Below are positions 10,681 through 22,640 of a DNA stretch of 64,000 bases, in pieces. Origin of the DNA: Ornithodoros turicata (Eukaryota > Arthropoda > Arachnida > Ixodida > Argasidae). The translations under genes were made by a program, and so were the position numbers. Position 1 is the first letter of the stretch. The number at the start of each line of letters is the position of its first letter. Location: positions 56,834,841 to 56,898,840 of the forward strand of contig NC_088206.1 in the NCBI RefSeq assembly GCF_037126465.1, given 5' to 3'. Below the pieces are notes generated by a model, which saw only the letters and a program-made list of their open reading frames with translations, had not been told where the DNA came from and made no database searches.

Positions 10681-13651
10681 GTTCTGTGTGGCCAACAACG
10701 ACGAATCGATCCTGCCATTACCCCCCCCCCCCCCCGCCCCTATCTTTTTAGAGTGCTGGAGTGTCATGAAGTCAAACATGAATAAATAAAATGATATTTT
10801 ATATTTTTTTCTATTCTGTGTACCGATTTTTCCGACCGCTTCTGCATCCCCTTTACCACCATAGTGCCTCTATGGAAAAAAATGTCCTCTATGGAAAAAA
10901 ATTTAAATAAACAAAGTCAATGCGGCTGTCCCGAAATGGTCATTGAAGTCTTGTAAACGTAGGGGATAATATGCAATAAAAATAGAGACACGTGTGAAAT
11001 AGGGAAACGTACGAGAAACGTGACACTACCTCACAACTTACAGATTAGCAACATTTATTCTACGATCTATTTGTGTAATCTTTATATTATCTAAACTATG
11101 ACTTTATCGATCAGATATCACCGTCATTATCGTCATTAACTAGTCATTAGTTCATTTCTGTTACGATTTGCGATTCTGCTGGTAAGAGGTCATCCCTCAT
11201 AGGAAATATCTAGACTATTGAGGTACCCGAGAAAAAAAACATTTGGAATGGAAGAATTCCCCAACGGCGACGACTGGTACGTATCGAAGTTGCACACGTA
11301 GCGCCCAAGCCGCTGGCGTCATCTGTCGGCTGAGCTGTGAACTACTCGGCTCACATCTTTCGGGAAAGGAAAAAAAAGTGCCGTTTGTTTAGTTCTTCGT
11401 CTTGCTCCCTCTTCGGGTTGTAGCACGCGGGGGGTTAAGTCTAGGGAGGGAAGGAAAGGCAGAGAGGAAGGAAAAGAAACATTTTGCTGATGGCGACAGC
11501 ACAATTGATTACGCCCTTTGGACGAAACCACGAGGCGTGCCGTCATTTTCAAGTCCCGGCTTTTGGAAAGCAGCGTTCTCTTGGAAAGGCGACAACGGGA
11601 ATTTCGTGCGAAAGAGGAAGGACTGGAAACTGAAATGTTGCCATAAGGTAGGTTGATAGTTTTTCCTGTCTCCATTCCTTATACGACGTTTCCCGAAGAT
11701 ATGATATCTATTCGATGAGATTATTTAAAATATGAATGTTGAACGCAGCCGTCGTAGCAAAACACCAGCTATGGAAATGTATACTTTGTGAGATGAACGT
11801 GGTGAGAGTATCATAGGCGAGGGAAAAGGGTCATGTGGTGGAGCCTCCTCCTCCTCCTTCTCCTCCCGCCTTCAATGCAGAAACACGACTAATGATTATA
11901 AAGCAACCGGGATTTTATGTTGACGGTGTTGTTCAACATCTTGTTGCTTGTAAACTCAGCGACCAAGCTACAAATGTGACGGAGAACGCTGAACACTTTT
12001 AATTTTGTAGAAAAATTGACATAAAATGGCTCGAGGCGACGTCTGGTGGCGAATAATCTCAAATTCATCGAGCAACAGTGATCTATGTTCCCGACTCACT
12101 TGCTGGACCTGATGGCTATGCAGCCGACACGTAGCCAACTTCTTTCGTTTTAGACCCAGCGTTGTCTGCATGCAATGTAGTTTTTGCGCCGATTTTGAAG
12201 AGCAATGCGCAGTTAGTGGCGACTTCGACGCAGTGTTGCTCGTCATTTTCAATTTCAATTTTGTGAAGAAAAAGTTATAAACACTATTGGGACGACAATA
12301 GTTGCTGAGGGTTCAGGTTATTTCTCATCACAAACAGTAAGTGTGCCAGCGACAGGGAAGCCGATGAATGCCCTTCCACGTTGCTAATCACTTGTCTTCT
12401 GTAGTGTAATGACATATAGTACCTCGACCTCACGAGGAACTCAAGAAAGTCAGAATAATGTGGAACGTGTTGGTGTCTCTCAACTGACAAGCATTTCTGT
12501 GCACCGATTTAAAAAAAGTGCAGACACATTCATACGGGTTAATGTACAGCAAGATATCTTTCCATGTGAATCGAAGGACGTGTAAAGTTTGTGATGTTCT
12601 ACAAGTAACCCCAGTACAAAACATTCTCGGCGTTTTCCTTTTCCTTGCCCTCTTTCCTAGCTCTCTTAAAAAGGTAACACATGCTCCGTGGGATTTGGCT
12701 GCAAGCAAAGCTTTACCAAGCACGTGCTGTTGGTGAGATCTTCGAAGCGGATGAATTATATAAACAATTACTTCCGAACAGACAACGAAGTTTACATCAC
12801 ATCACGAGGTTACACAGCGGCGCACGTGAGGCATATCTGTGAACATGCGCGCATGACACAAAAGTAATATCCATAGCATGACCCGATCTCCTAAAAAACG
12901 GGATGATATTTTCTCCTCGGAGTCCCGTCATAAGAAAGGAGCATGTCCGGAATGCTTCGAAGTATCGTATAAAGCACTATAGAGAAAGAAAAGTGGAAAG
13001 AAAAATACAAGCGTGAAGAATTCAATAACCGTCCTTCATCCATACATTTTCCACACGAGTCACTTCGCACGCAACGCATGCATGCGGGTCGCATGCAGAA
13101 TGTCGTTGTGGTCATAAACATGCCACCGAGACAGATGGGCATCACACCTGTTTCAGACCATAGAAGATATTGAATATTCTTAGGAGAATGCGTTGTATCC
13201 ATACCGCAATTTACAAGCAGCTCTGTGTCAGGCGATGCAGCTAGAACAATGGGAAATAAAAGGTTTATTGGAATCGTGTCGAACCATTTTTTTAACAGCA
13301 AACGTGAGAGCACGCGGTATACGTTCAATGTTCAGTGAGCTCAGAACCTAGTCTCAGCTTATACCACTTAAAGCCCCGGACCTTTAGAACTGAAGCATCA
13401 GCTGAGGCCGGTTGAACGAAAGAGACAAGCGCCTTGTAAAATTTCATATGGCTGCTTCCAATTTTAATAGTTCGCATTCCCTCCATCTTACATAAAGTTT
13501 TACTTCCATTAATTATTTGGAGTTACAAGCGGTAGCAGTTGGCGGCCATCTATTTATGTTTCGTGCTATACCTAGCCTAACTTAGCCAGCTGAGTGAAAC
13601 GTATCCAATAAGGTGGTAACTTGGGGCTGTTTGTAGCAATTCATATTTAGA
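10681..13651. other. Unassigned 3 kb
   Basis: It holds a poly-C tract at about 10718-10740 and no recognised transposon. A 145-codon minus-strand frame (12891-13328) contains a cysteine-rich stretch (CMRPACMRC and SCGKC) but matches no family I know. It lacks visible splice or promoter context and may be chance. Confidence 0.4.
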
Positions 13652-13755
13652 GCGTTAAAGCTTCCGCTAACAACACAATACGACAAACAGCGCTACGCTG
13701 TGCTGTGTGGTTGTCATTCGTACTGTGCGTTTTTAGCGGAAGCGTTGCGCGGAGG
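13652..13755. repeat. Imperfect inverted repeat around aagcttccgctaa
   Basis: The arm gttaaagcttccgctaac faces tttagcggaagcgttgc about 70 bp downstream. The similarity extends inwards through a cacaatacgac / gtactgtgcg pair. It may be the remains of a small foldback element. Confidence 0.45.
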
Positions 13756-14242
13756 TTGTAACGCTTTTATTGTGAGAGAAACAAAATACTGCACTGAAAA
13801 ACCAAAGGCCTATAGTGAACGTTAAAGGCCAGTTCAAGAGTATCTTCACATATGACGTCAAACGAACGCGTTTGGCCGCCATGGAGGTGGTCACTTTTTC
13901 GGCGCAGCTGCAGAGATTATCTAGCATTTGCTCGAAAACGAAGCCTTGAATGGTGTTTGGAAATCCGGTCGCGTCCGTACCCTTAGACACTTTTTTTTTT
14001 ATCCCGAAGATACTTCGTCATTGTCGTTCTCACATTTTCTTTTGTCAAAACTATGGTCGTCGCATTAAAAATAGCGCAGTTTGTCATCTTTCAACAGAGG
14101 GGTGGCATCCAATGTATTGCTCCGTAAACGAAAGCGTGCAGGGCGAACGCAATGCATCCTGGACAGGTCCTGGTCGCACGTTACAGCAAGGCACACGTGA
14201 CCTTAAATTAAGATGGCGGCGCTCGTGATCGGCGGCCACACC

Positions 14243-14897
14243 GTTTTGTAAACAATGCGGTTCTTGTTTCTGCGTGACGTTTTGGATGTCTCCCGACCAC
14301 GGTAATTATTTTTATCCAATAATATCGCAGCAAAACGCGCAGTTTTGCACATAAGGCCTCGTACTGTTGACGACTTCCAAAGATGTGATGACGACCGCGC
14401 GTTAAGACTCACTGAGCCAATGCGATGTATACACCGTTAAAACAGAACTTCACCACATAGCACGCTCCTAGCCGACCATCATTCCGAATGATATCGTTCT
14501 GTGTCCTGATTTGTTCAAAGCAGGGGGGAGGCGCCTATCTGGGACAAGCATAATGTCCCAGATAGGCGCCTCCTCCCATTTTCAACAAATCAGTACACAG
14601 AATGATATCATTCAGTGCTTCAATGATATGGTATCAGTACTTAAACTAAAGAGAAATGGGCTACCATGTTGCGGAAGAAGCACAGCATAGTTTACGCTGG
14701 CAAAATACGTTCATCTCTTGGCTTTATGACGACGGAAATATGTCGGTAAGCGGCAAAACGACATGTAAACAAAGTCACATGACCTCAAAATGACGTTTTC
14801 TATTCCGTGCGACCAGGACAAGGTAGCGGTTTTGCAAAGAGCACCGGCTTGAGGGTAGTTACAAAGATGGTGGATTTATGTCACCCCTGTGTCTTAC
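14243..14897. repeat. Dispersed repeat, copy 2 (interrupted by MITE)
   Basis: This is homologous to bases 1-437. It runs from ttttgtaaacaatgcggtt to gtcacccctgtg. The two copies align on both sides of the inserted MITE at 14430-14636, which proves that insertion came after the repeat was dispersed. The element type is unknown. Confidence 0.8.
14427..14639. mobile_element. CACTCT-family MITE with confirmed insertion site (207 bp, GTA TSD)
   Basis: Compared with the empty site at 177-179, the insert is exactly 14430-14636 and the trinucleotide gta is present on both sides. The left end (TACACCGTTAAAACAGAACT, then CACCACATAGCACG) is a diverged CACTCT terminus. The middle is a strong hairpin: the arms from gaatgatatcgttctgtg to ggaggcgcctatctgggaca fold on the mirror sequence ending near 14612. 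The expected right terminus with AGAGTG is missing. Confidence 0.8.
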
Positions 14898-15044
14898 AAT
14901 GCCACTACCACGAAAAGTGACCACCAGTGGGAGAAGCTCACGAACATGCCACGTCACTGCCACGTCACAATGTGACGTAGGTGAAAACTCATAATTGCGT
15001 TCTAATGCGTGCGTACGGCTGCGTGCGAATACGTTGACATTCTT

Positions 15045-15960
15045 CAGCTTCTTCTATGACAATTTGAAAGTAAGCAAACCACGGTTAACAGTATCAAATG
15101 CCTTAGATAAATCAAAATACACAGAGTCAACTTGCTTACGATTTTCAACTGTTCATGATTAGGTATAGTTAATATAGGTAACAAGATTTGTTTCAACAGA
15201 TCTGCAGGTGTAAATTCATGTTGTGCAGTGGTTAGAGAAGAGCGAAAATTAAACGATATATGTTTAAAAACAACTTTTTCAAAAATCTTAGAGAAAGACG
15301 ACAACAACGAAATGGGTCTGGCTCTGGCTCTCGAACCGCCTTTGTGTATAGGGACAATAAGGGATAATTTTCACAGAGATGGGAAAACTGAAGAACGGAG
15401 GGATCTGTTGAAAAGCACTGTTAATATGGGAGCAAAAATTGGCCCACATCTCTTAACAATGAAGGAAGGAATCATATCAGTCCCAGCTGACGTACTGGAT
15501 TTCAGCTCAGCAATAGCACATATCACATCAGACTCATCAATATGAATTTGTGAGGGGGCGAGACAGGAGGGTGAATCGACAAGTGGACATATACTTGGCG
15601 AATCAGTAGCAGGCTTGAACACGGAAGATAAGTAGTCAGCAAAATTGTTAGCTACGTCAGATGGTGTAGTAACAGGACAGTCGTCTTATATCTGAATAGT
15701 ATCCGTAGCAGGAGAGGTTCTGTCCTTAACGTATTTCCAGAACGACTTAGGCTTTTTAAATAAGGAAGACTGAACAAAGTTTTCATAATACTGGCGGTCC
15801 CGTAAGTAGAATAATTTCACGGCCTTTCGAGCCTGTTGAAACCTAGTGTACCAAACGGCCTGTTTAGTTTTCGCGTACATTCTGTGACAGTGCAACTTAT
15901 TTCTCATTAGGGACTTTAATTCATGAGAAACCACGTAGGGTATCTCTTCGATCGAGGTAT
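15045..15960 (-). pseudogene. Jockey/CR1-like LINE fragment (linker and RT N-terminus)
   Basis: Read on the minus strand, the order is a basic linker (FWKYVKDRTSPAT), AELKSSTSAGTDMIPSFIVK, a gap or shift, then SSFSKIFEKVVFKH with TTAQHEF, and at the low-coordinate end FDLSKAFDTVN, which is RT motif A with its catalytic Asp. The YADD box and everything downstream are absent. There are at least two frame breaks (near 15630 and 15330). The motif style is that of Jockey or CR1-type LINEs and differs from the RNase H LINE elsewhere in the window. Confidence 0.75.
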
Positions 15961-16353
15961 GACAATTGGAACAAAGATGTTAATGCCCTTATTCGTAAAC
16001 TGAGCAGCGGCAACCTCGATATCACCGCATCTTAATCGTGACGTTGCCCACATACGTGAGGCCGACAACGGCAAGCCCTATCACCACCCACCACCACCAC
16101 CACCACCACCACCACCGCATCTTAATATTTCAGACCAACTTGTGGTGGAGAAGTGGTTGTAAGGGCCAAGGAAGTTAGCACGACTGTACACATAGATTGG
16201 GGTGGTAGAGGAAACATTACAGTGATGAAAACCTAAAGCAGAAATGTGGAAGGTAACAGTAAATGGTGGGTGGAATTTATCGGGAGGAACCAGGGGGGTT
16301 CCACAAAAGGCGTTTTTTTTTGTTTTTTTTTTTACATGAAAGTTAGCTAAGAC
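15961..16353. repeat. Unassigned sequence with (CAC)n microsatellite
   Basis: A (CAC)n tract of about 30 bases lies at 16086-16117 and a T-rich tract at 16312-16333. Nothing else was recognised. Confidence 0.6.
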
Positions 16354-16892
16354 TACAGTGGACCCTCGTTAATATGACCCCCGATAATATGACATGCTCA
16401 CTTTATGACCGTTTTTCTTGGGAACCGTCCGCACCCATGTAAATCGAACTCGTTAGTATGACAATCCACTTATCCGACTATGACTGAGATTTTTGTCACA
16501 AGTCGTGTCAAACGCAGGTATTATCTTCTCGTTATTATGACCACCTCGCATGAACCTCAGAGTAGCCCCAGGGAGAGGCTACACACGTACCTCAGGCAGA
16601 GGGTGACACGTGTTGAAGTAGGGCGCCAAGGTTTGGGATGACTCCTGATTTTGTTGACCTCGGAATTACTCATAGCGCTTTTCGGACTGCCAAAGCACTG
16701 TAGTGCTTAAAACAGCACTGACCACGACACCAGGTCACACTGTGCTGCTGCTGCTGTTGTGCACCTAAGAATGGCCGGAACAAAGCAATCTCTGAGGTCA
16801 ATGGATTGTGCGTTTCTCGTTAGTATGACAATTCGCTTTATGACCAAAATCTGCGGGAACGGTGGTGGTCATATTAACGAGGGTTCACTGTA
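16354..16892. mobile_element. pogo/Tigger-like MITE, 535 bp, TA TSD
   Basis: The element 16356-16890 has terminal inverted repeats CAGTGGACCCTCGTTAATAT and, on the other strand, CAGTGAACCCTCGTTAATAT, with TA on each side. The interior repeats the theme 'cgttagtatgaca' several times. The CAGTG(A/G)ACCCTCGTTA type of end and TA duplication are characteristic of pogo/Tigger elements of the Tc1/mariner superfamily. No transposase frame remains. Confidence 0.85.
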
Positions 16893-17176
16893 GATCAAGT
16901 GTATTTTCGAACACGTTCCGCCGTGTATTCAGTTCAATAAGACCCAAATATGGAAAGCCAGCGATATTTCCAAGCCTCCCGGATGGACACCGAGAAACGT
17001 CAACGGTGGAATACAGGGGTGCTGAACTGAACACAAGGCAAATGTTGTATTCATCAAAAGAAACTTGTGCGTGGGTTAGCAGTACATATTGGCTATATGT
17101 GATATAAGCTCAGGGAGCGTTCATGCACATGAACAATTGCCACCGCTGTCCACTCCAATACCCGTAAGAGCAGTAT

Positions 17177-18636
17177 TCTACACTCTTGAAACGGTCACCT
17201 CTAATACAGGTAAAAATCTATATATACGTTTTTACCTCTAAAAGTAAACGCACTTGCACGACGTCGCGTAACACCAGGATGTGTTTGGCTGTCAAGATCG
17301 AAAGTATGCCGAAAATACACTGAAATTAATTTCAAATCTGCTCGTTCTCTGCGCTGTGTGCGCGGCAATGTTTGTGTACACATGTTTATTATGAAATAGG
17401 GTGTGACTATTTTGTGTCGCGGCAGAAACCTGACAGTATTCCGCTGACACAGTGCACACAGAACCGTCATATACAGGGTGTCCCAGAAAACGTGTCATTG
17501 AATTATAATAAAAAAAACTACACCACCTAGAGTCATGCGGTCAAAGGCATTTGTTCTTACTGGGTTTTTGCCACCTCCTCATGTGAATGTCGTGTAACGT
17601 AAGTTTAATTACGTAAATTTTTGCGAGCTTAAGTCGGAAATTTGCCTAGTAAAGGTCACTTTTTTACCCCACCAATGTGAACAGCGTGTCTAATTTAGTC
17701 AAATTAATGATAATTGACAGGGATATTCAGGAGCTATCCCATCGGAAAAAATAGCCGAACATCATGCTCTACGGAGGTCGCACAGAATAGCGCACGATGA
17801 ATTTTTCAGCGCAATCTTTGTCAGCCCGACGAAAGGAGGTTGGAAACCCAGCCCTCCCCGACATCGCAGAAAGAGATAAAACGGGCACGGCTTATCACGT
17901 CCGACTTTCGCTGGGCTTTCCCTCTCCCAATTTTAGGAACTGATACTTTTTCTACTATAACTCTGTGGGCTGGCTTCGGAACCTCCTTTCGTCGCACTGA
18001 GAGCGATTGCGCTCAAAAAGTCATCGCGCGCTATGGTCCGGTGCTCCGAAAAGCATGATATTCGGCTATTTTTTCCGATGGGATAGCTCGTAAATATCAC
18101 TGTGAATTATCATGAATTTGAGTGAATTCGGCACGCTCTTCATATTGGTGGGGTAAAAAAGTGACCTTTACTTGGCAAATTTCCGAGTTGAGTTCGCAAA
18201 TATTTACATAATTAAACTTGGAGTACATGACATTCACATTAGGAGGTGGCAAAAACCTAATAAGAACAAATGCTCTTGACCGCATGATTCTAGGTGGCGT
18301 AGTTTTTTTATTATAATTCAATGACACGTTTTCTGGGACACCCTGTATATGCGTTACCTGATTACGAGTAGCAGTTTGTTTACGTGTTACATCGAACGCA
18401 TTGTGATCGTGTAACTTCTGCGGGTGATCACAACGCGCTGCCTATAACCTCTGGCCACCAGAGAGTTTCGTCTATGAGCTCGTTACCGCTTATGTAACCT
18501 CTACATCAGGAGCTATCCGTTCTCAGCTGTAACGTGAGAAGTGACCGTTTTAAGAGTGTACCTTTTACTTTTACAGGTAACAACGCATATACATTTTTTA
18601 CCTGTATTAGAAGTCAACGTTTTTAAGAGTCCCCCA
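17177..18636. mobile_element. Outer TIR element with CACTCTT-type ends
   Basis: The left end reads CACTCTTGAAACGGTCACCT, then taatacaggtaaaaa, tatat and ttacct. The right end on the minus strand reads ACTCTTAAAAACGTTGACTT, then the same taatacaggtaaaaaa, tatatgcg and ttacct. The arms match for about 75 bp. A second CACTCTTAAAACGGTCACTT terminus lies just inside the right end (18538-18556). The centre holds the separate 876-bp foldback at 17472-18347, so the outer element is the older one. It is grouped with the CACTCT elements by its ends only. Confidence 0.6.
17472..18347. mobile_element. 876-bp long-TIR foldback element
   Basis: The left terminus TACAGGGTGTCCCAGAAAAC is mirrored by GTTTTCTGGGACACCCTGTA at the right. 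The inverted match continues inward for about 390 bp per side, past blocks such as ccaccTCCTcatgtgaatgt, tttttaccccacca, gggatagct and cgacgaaaggaggtt, leaving a loop of only about 100 bp. TATA borders both ends, consistent with a TA target duplication. No transposase is present. The terminal sequence suggests a Tc1/mariner-type MITE, but the family is not established. Confidence 0.85.
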
Positions 18637-19415
18637 CCAGAATCGCGAAGGGAACGCAACGTAAATAGAGGCTGAACGAACAACAAATTAGGACAACTTT
18701 TTGTTAACCGCCGTCTCTCCGATCACAAGGGAACGCGTGATGCATCAAACTAGAGCTGGGAGGTTTCCACAAAAAAAAAAAAAAAAAAAAAAAAGAAGAA
18801 GAAGAAGAAGTGGGAGAAAACCTGGTTTCTATCGATTCTTTTCCTCGGAGTCGGGAACAATTGCACGAAATTTCCAATCACCAAAAAAATAAAGATAAGA
18901 TGCATAAATAAGGCCAACATATAAACGTAGCAAACACTACTCAAAATCGTGGTACGCGCGCGCCAAACAAGTGCGCGTCGCAGACGGACCGTTTCGCCAT
19001 CCCTGTTCGAGAGATAAACATCGCCGCCTCTCTCTGCAAAATGTCGTGACGCCAGTTCATGTTGCTCGTTGAGGCAAATTAACCAGTCGTCATTGTGATC
19101 ACGTGATGTTGGCATTCATCGTGTATTGAATGTTTTAGCTGCCGAGAACTGTCACTAAAGTTTCGCTGTTCGCTGCAATCTTTGTCGTTTTACGGCATGC
19201 GAAGGCCGGTTCCTTTCTCTTAAACAAGCCCTCCTACAGGTGGTGGTGGCGTTTTATTTCCAAGCGCTCTGTCTGCCGATATGGCAGCGCGTAGTTTGGA
19301 AGGATCCATCGTGCCTCCTGGCCCGACTTCGGAACAGTGCCGACATTTTCTTAGACCGGCCGAGGAAAACGGAGTGAAAACATCCACACACCAACGGGTG
19401 GGATGGATTTATCTC
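18637..19415. other. Unassigned sequence with A-run and (GAA)n
   Basis: A 25-base A-run followed by a short GAA repeat occupies about 18771-18811, which may be an old retroposon tail. Nothing else was recognised. Confidence 0.5.
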
Positions 19416-19556
19416 CAACAACACCGAATATCCTCTGGATGTACGAATAATGTCCTAACCGATTCGTACGTCCGATGGATATCACACATATATCCATCGG
19501 ACGTGCGAATCCGTTAGGACATTATTCGTACATTTAGAGGATATTTGGTGTTGTTG
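19416..19556. repeat. 141-bp near-perfect palindrome
   Basis: The left arm begins caacaacaccgaatatcctc and the right arm ends gaggatatttggtgttgttg. The two match with only a few differences right up to a loop of about 7 bases (cacacat) near 19486. The arms are about 67 bp. It has the form of a minimal foldback MITE; no TSD was identified with certainty. Confidence 0.85.
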
Positions 19557-20524
19557 AGGATGTGACTAACATGACTATGAAGTCCCATTCTACGGGGCTT
19601 TCGTATATTTTCCTTTTCTTCCTTTTCTTGTTTTTTACTCACGTGCGAAGTATGTCCATTTTATCTTTTCCTTGAATCGCCTGCGAGCACTTGTTGACGG
19701 AAGGTGAAAAGGGTGCTTCTTTTTTAACTTCTGTTCATGCTTGGGCAAAAAGATGCACACATGGAGCATGACCGAACCCCACCTGTATATCCAACTGAAA
19801 GATCTACCGCACTCATACGGAGAAAAGCAACGGTTAAAGGAATTGACTTGATAAGCGGTCACTGACTGTAAATTGACTGAAGCGTGGTCACCTGAGGGAC
19901 AACAGACATCAGATGCGGGCGTCGGATTTTTTTTCTATTTTTCTGTGCGTGCCTCTCGGTTTAGGATTCCGTTAAGCAATGTTGTGAGCGGGCCACGGAG
20001 TGAACTTCTTTAGATAATCTCGGAGGGCGGAGTCCTTTAACCTCGAACCGTTTTACTGAGAGGGTTATCGCACTTTTTTTTTTCAGCTATTGCTATTGTC
20101 GTAGGGAACGTACTCGTACTTTGCAATGGAATGAAATAAATCCCACAAATTAGTGAGGTTGACCTGACTTGGCAAAAAATCAATTTCTCTCGACTTAAAA
20201 TTGACAAAAGCGTTCGAAAGTCATGGAAAAAGCTTCCGAAAGATATACAGCGTTGACCCCATAATTTTCAGACAAGTAGGTTTTTTTATACGATTGTTTA
20301 ACAGGTTAGGTGAAAACACCCTGTATGCATACCGATACATGTGCGTATTAGCTGCCATTTCACATTAGTGTCAGCAGTCAATGCTAATGTATATTTGGTA
20401 CCTTGTGACCACAAGAGACAGCACACCATAATATCAGACAGCCTCATATATGAGGCGGGCCGGTGACTACCACAGAGGGCTGTAACAGGGCAGGGTTAAG
20501 AACATATACAGAAAATGTATTTAC
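19557..20524. other. Unassigned sequence
   Basis: T-rich and C/T-rich tracts are present (19600-19640). No domain, terminus or structured element was recognised. Confidence 0.45.
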
Positions 20525-21601
20525 ATATGCATATGTCCAGATTTAAGGGAAATGTTTCCAGGAACTGAACGGATAGCAATACTGCTCCGCGACCGTATTC
20601 CAAGACGTAGTCCAAGACACAGTCCAAGGCAGACCGTGTTGACAAACGTGCACATCAAGATTGGGAAAATTTTTTCCAGAAGAAATATACCGATATAACG
20701 CATATCAAGATTTACGAAAATCTTTCCAAGAACAGTATATCAAGATGTAGTACGTACGAACACACAAGAACACCGACCCCCGTCATCGGGTCAACAGTAT
20801 AAAACACGCGCGATCCTTAGGACGTCCCCAAAGTATCACCGTGTCCTCGTCATTCAGAGCTTGTCCCTATATGACATCCTCAGGGTGACACATTTGGACT
20901 GTCCGTGTGGGGTCCAGTGCAGACATCCTGCAGGAGTCACTTGGATCACCTCAGGGGATGCACTGAAAGGGTCCGGCACGAGTGATGGAGGCCATCGTTT
21001 TTAAACTTCTTCAATATAAACTACTGCGAAGACTTTTTAAGCTTTCATGCCAGTACCCTATTAATGTCTGTATACCTCAACAGATGTACGTTTGCGAATC
21101 ACACGAACGTGATGGCGTAAAAGTTCCACGAGTGCAAATTCGTGCTGTGGTTATTCCAATCCTGGGACGTAGTTGATGAAGGCACTCAGGGTATAGCACT
21201 GCCGGAAAATCAAAGAAAATCAGTAAAAGAGCAACGGAATTGATCGTCCTGAAAGCAAGCTAACAGATTCCTAACTCGGTCCCCGAGGGCGTCCTTGAGG
21301 GGTGTTGAGGAAGTTGAGGGGTGCCAAGGACGTTGAGGGGTGCCATTATGATACCTGGAGGATACATTGACGATCGATTTCGCCATCTTGGGGACGTCAT
21401 CTCGTCTCTGAATAGCAATCTTCGGATATCCCCAAGGACGCCAATATCAGCGTGGAAGACCAGCTACAGGGGCTGACTCCCTACAAACGGAAACGTTGCG
21501 AGATTAGAAAAAAATATTTCCAGTAGCAATACTGCTTCGCGACCGTTAGTCCGTATTGCAAGACACGGTCCGCCAAGGCAGGCCGGGTCAGCAAAGGTGC
21601 T
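20525..21601. repeat. Direct repeat pair, about 1 kb apart
   Basis: The segment at about 20545-20650 (tttccag, tagcaatactgctccgcga, ccgtattcc, agacacagtccaaggcagacc) recurs at about 21515-21595 with the same blocks in the same order. The sequence between includes a cagtataaaacacgcg motif (20800) that could be a promoter TATA box but is unsupported. Short ttgaggggtg units repeat at 21296-21345. A degraded LTR pair is conceivable, but no LTR ends or coding region were found. Confidence 0.45.
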
Positions 21602-21984
21602 CTCGCTATGAAAAGAAGTGTGCAAGTAGGAGAACTACCTATGGAGGTAGTCCCCTTTACACAGACGGAAACTCTATCTTACATACCAGATGGTAAGTGA
21701 GTCGACATAAGCCAGCCGCGAGAGCACTCCACAAGCCCACACAATGGCTGCTCATGGATGATGTGTGCGCTCATCCCGGCTCTTACTGCCTGGAAGATAG
21801 CCACGCTCCCACCATCCGCGCCACCGAAGTCCAACCGACACCGGCATATCTAATTTTGAAAGAAAAAAAAGGAAAAGGAGAAGAAGATGAAGAAGAGCAG
21901 GATTAGTACGACAGTGAATATCAGCTTGTCAACAAGAAAAAAGTCGATCAGCTTTGAACAGTTGAGTATCTTGGTGAAGCTCAC
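21602..21984. other. Unassigned sequence
   Basis: The block ctacctatggaggtagtccc (21637-21656) has a relative in inverse orientation near 29680 (ggacttcctccataggtag). Its origin is unknown. Confidence 0.4.
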
Positions 21985-22181
21985 AAAAAACAACAACTTT
22001 ATTTGATGATGATGATTGGTGAGTTTCATCACCAGAGGGTCCAAAAGCGGGTCCAAAAAAGGTCAGAAGTGCTTTGAAGGCAGAGCGTTGGTGGGCTGGA
22101 TTTGGCCATGAACCAAGCAATTTTGACAAAGTGGAGGGGCGAGAGTTCAGCAGAGTAAGAGACCCTGAAAGTGTGATTCTG
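21985..22181 (-). pseudogene. 3' end of RNase H LINE family, minus strand
   Basis: On the minus strand this reads LLGSWPNPAHQRSAFKALLT, the last coding block of the I-like LINE (compare LGPWSNPGHQCRALGALLSF at 54909-55616). It then reads a short UTR with catcatcatcaaataaagtt and a gttgttt tail. Only about 200 bp was copied, so this is a very short 5'-truncated insertion. Confidence 0.65.
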
Positions 22182-22640
22182 AAGGGGGGGGGGGGAATAT
22201 ATTTATTAGACAAAAGGAAAAAAAAAACGGGGGAAAGGTCAGCCAAACGGGACATCGGCTTGCTGTTCCACAAAGAAAGAAAATAAATGAAAGAAGAATA
22301 AGATACATAAAAAAGAAAAGAAAACAATTAGGAAATAAAGGATAAACTAACAAACGGTGAAAGAATAATGAGATGGATTACAGAAGATGACTTTAAAAGA
22401 TGAATCTGAAGGGGGGGGGATATGTTTATTACGAAAAAAAAAAGGCAAGCAAAAAGGAAAGGTCAGCCAGACAGAAGTCGACTTGGTTGGTCGAAGGGTT
22501 GGTAGTGCGGGCAATGGAGAAGGATGTGCTCTCTTGTAGATCGCTGCAGTGATGGCATCTGGGAGGGTCAACTTGTCTCAAGCGATAACGCCACTGAGCT
22601 GTAAAAGCCACATCGAGTCGCATCCGATGAATTAGGGCAG
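22182..22640 (-). pseudogene. Two adjacent LINE 3' ends with a G/C-run terminus
   Basis: The segments starting at 22180 and 22405 both read GA(T/A)TCTGAAGGGGGGG, then a TTTATTA stretch, an A-run and aaaggtcagcca on the plus strand. They are two copies of one 3' end in the same orientation. The second extends further and on the minus strand encodes RLDVAFTAQWRYRLRQVDPP, RCHHC and a knuckle-like block, the C-terminal region of an RNase H-type LINE distinct from the GTT-tailed family. Confidence 0.55.

Noticed and set aside
12891..13328. 145-codon cysteine-containing minus-strand frame as a secreted peptide gene
   Set aside because: No signal peptide at the start, no cysteine pattern of a known family and no splice signals could be argued.
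20795..20806. TATA-box promoter (cagtataaaacacgcg)
   Set aside because: No downstream coding sequence or initiator was identifiable; an AT-rich hexamer alone is not evidence.
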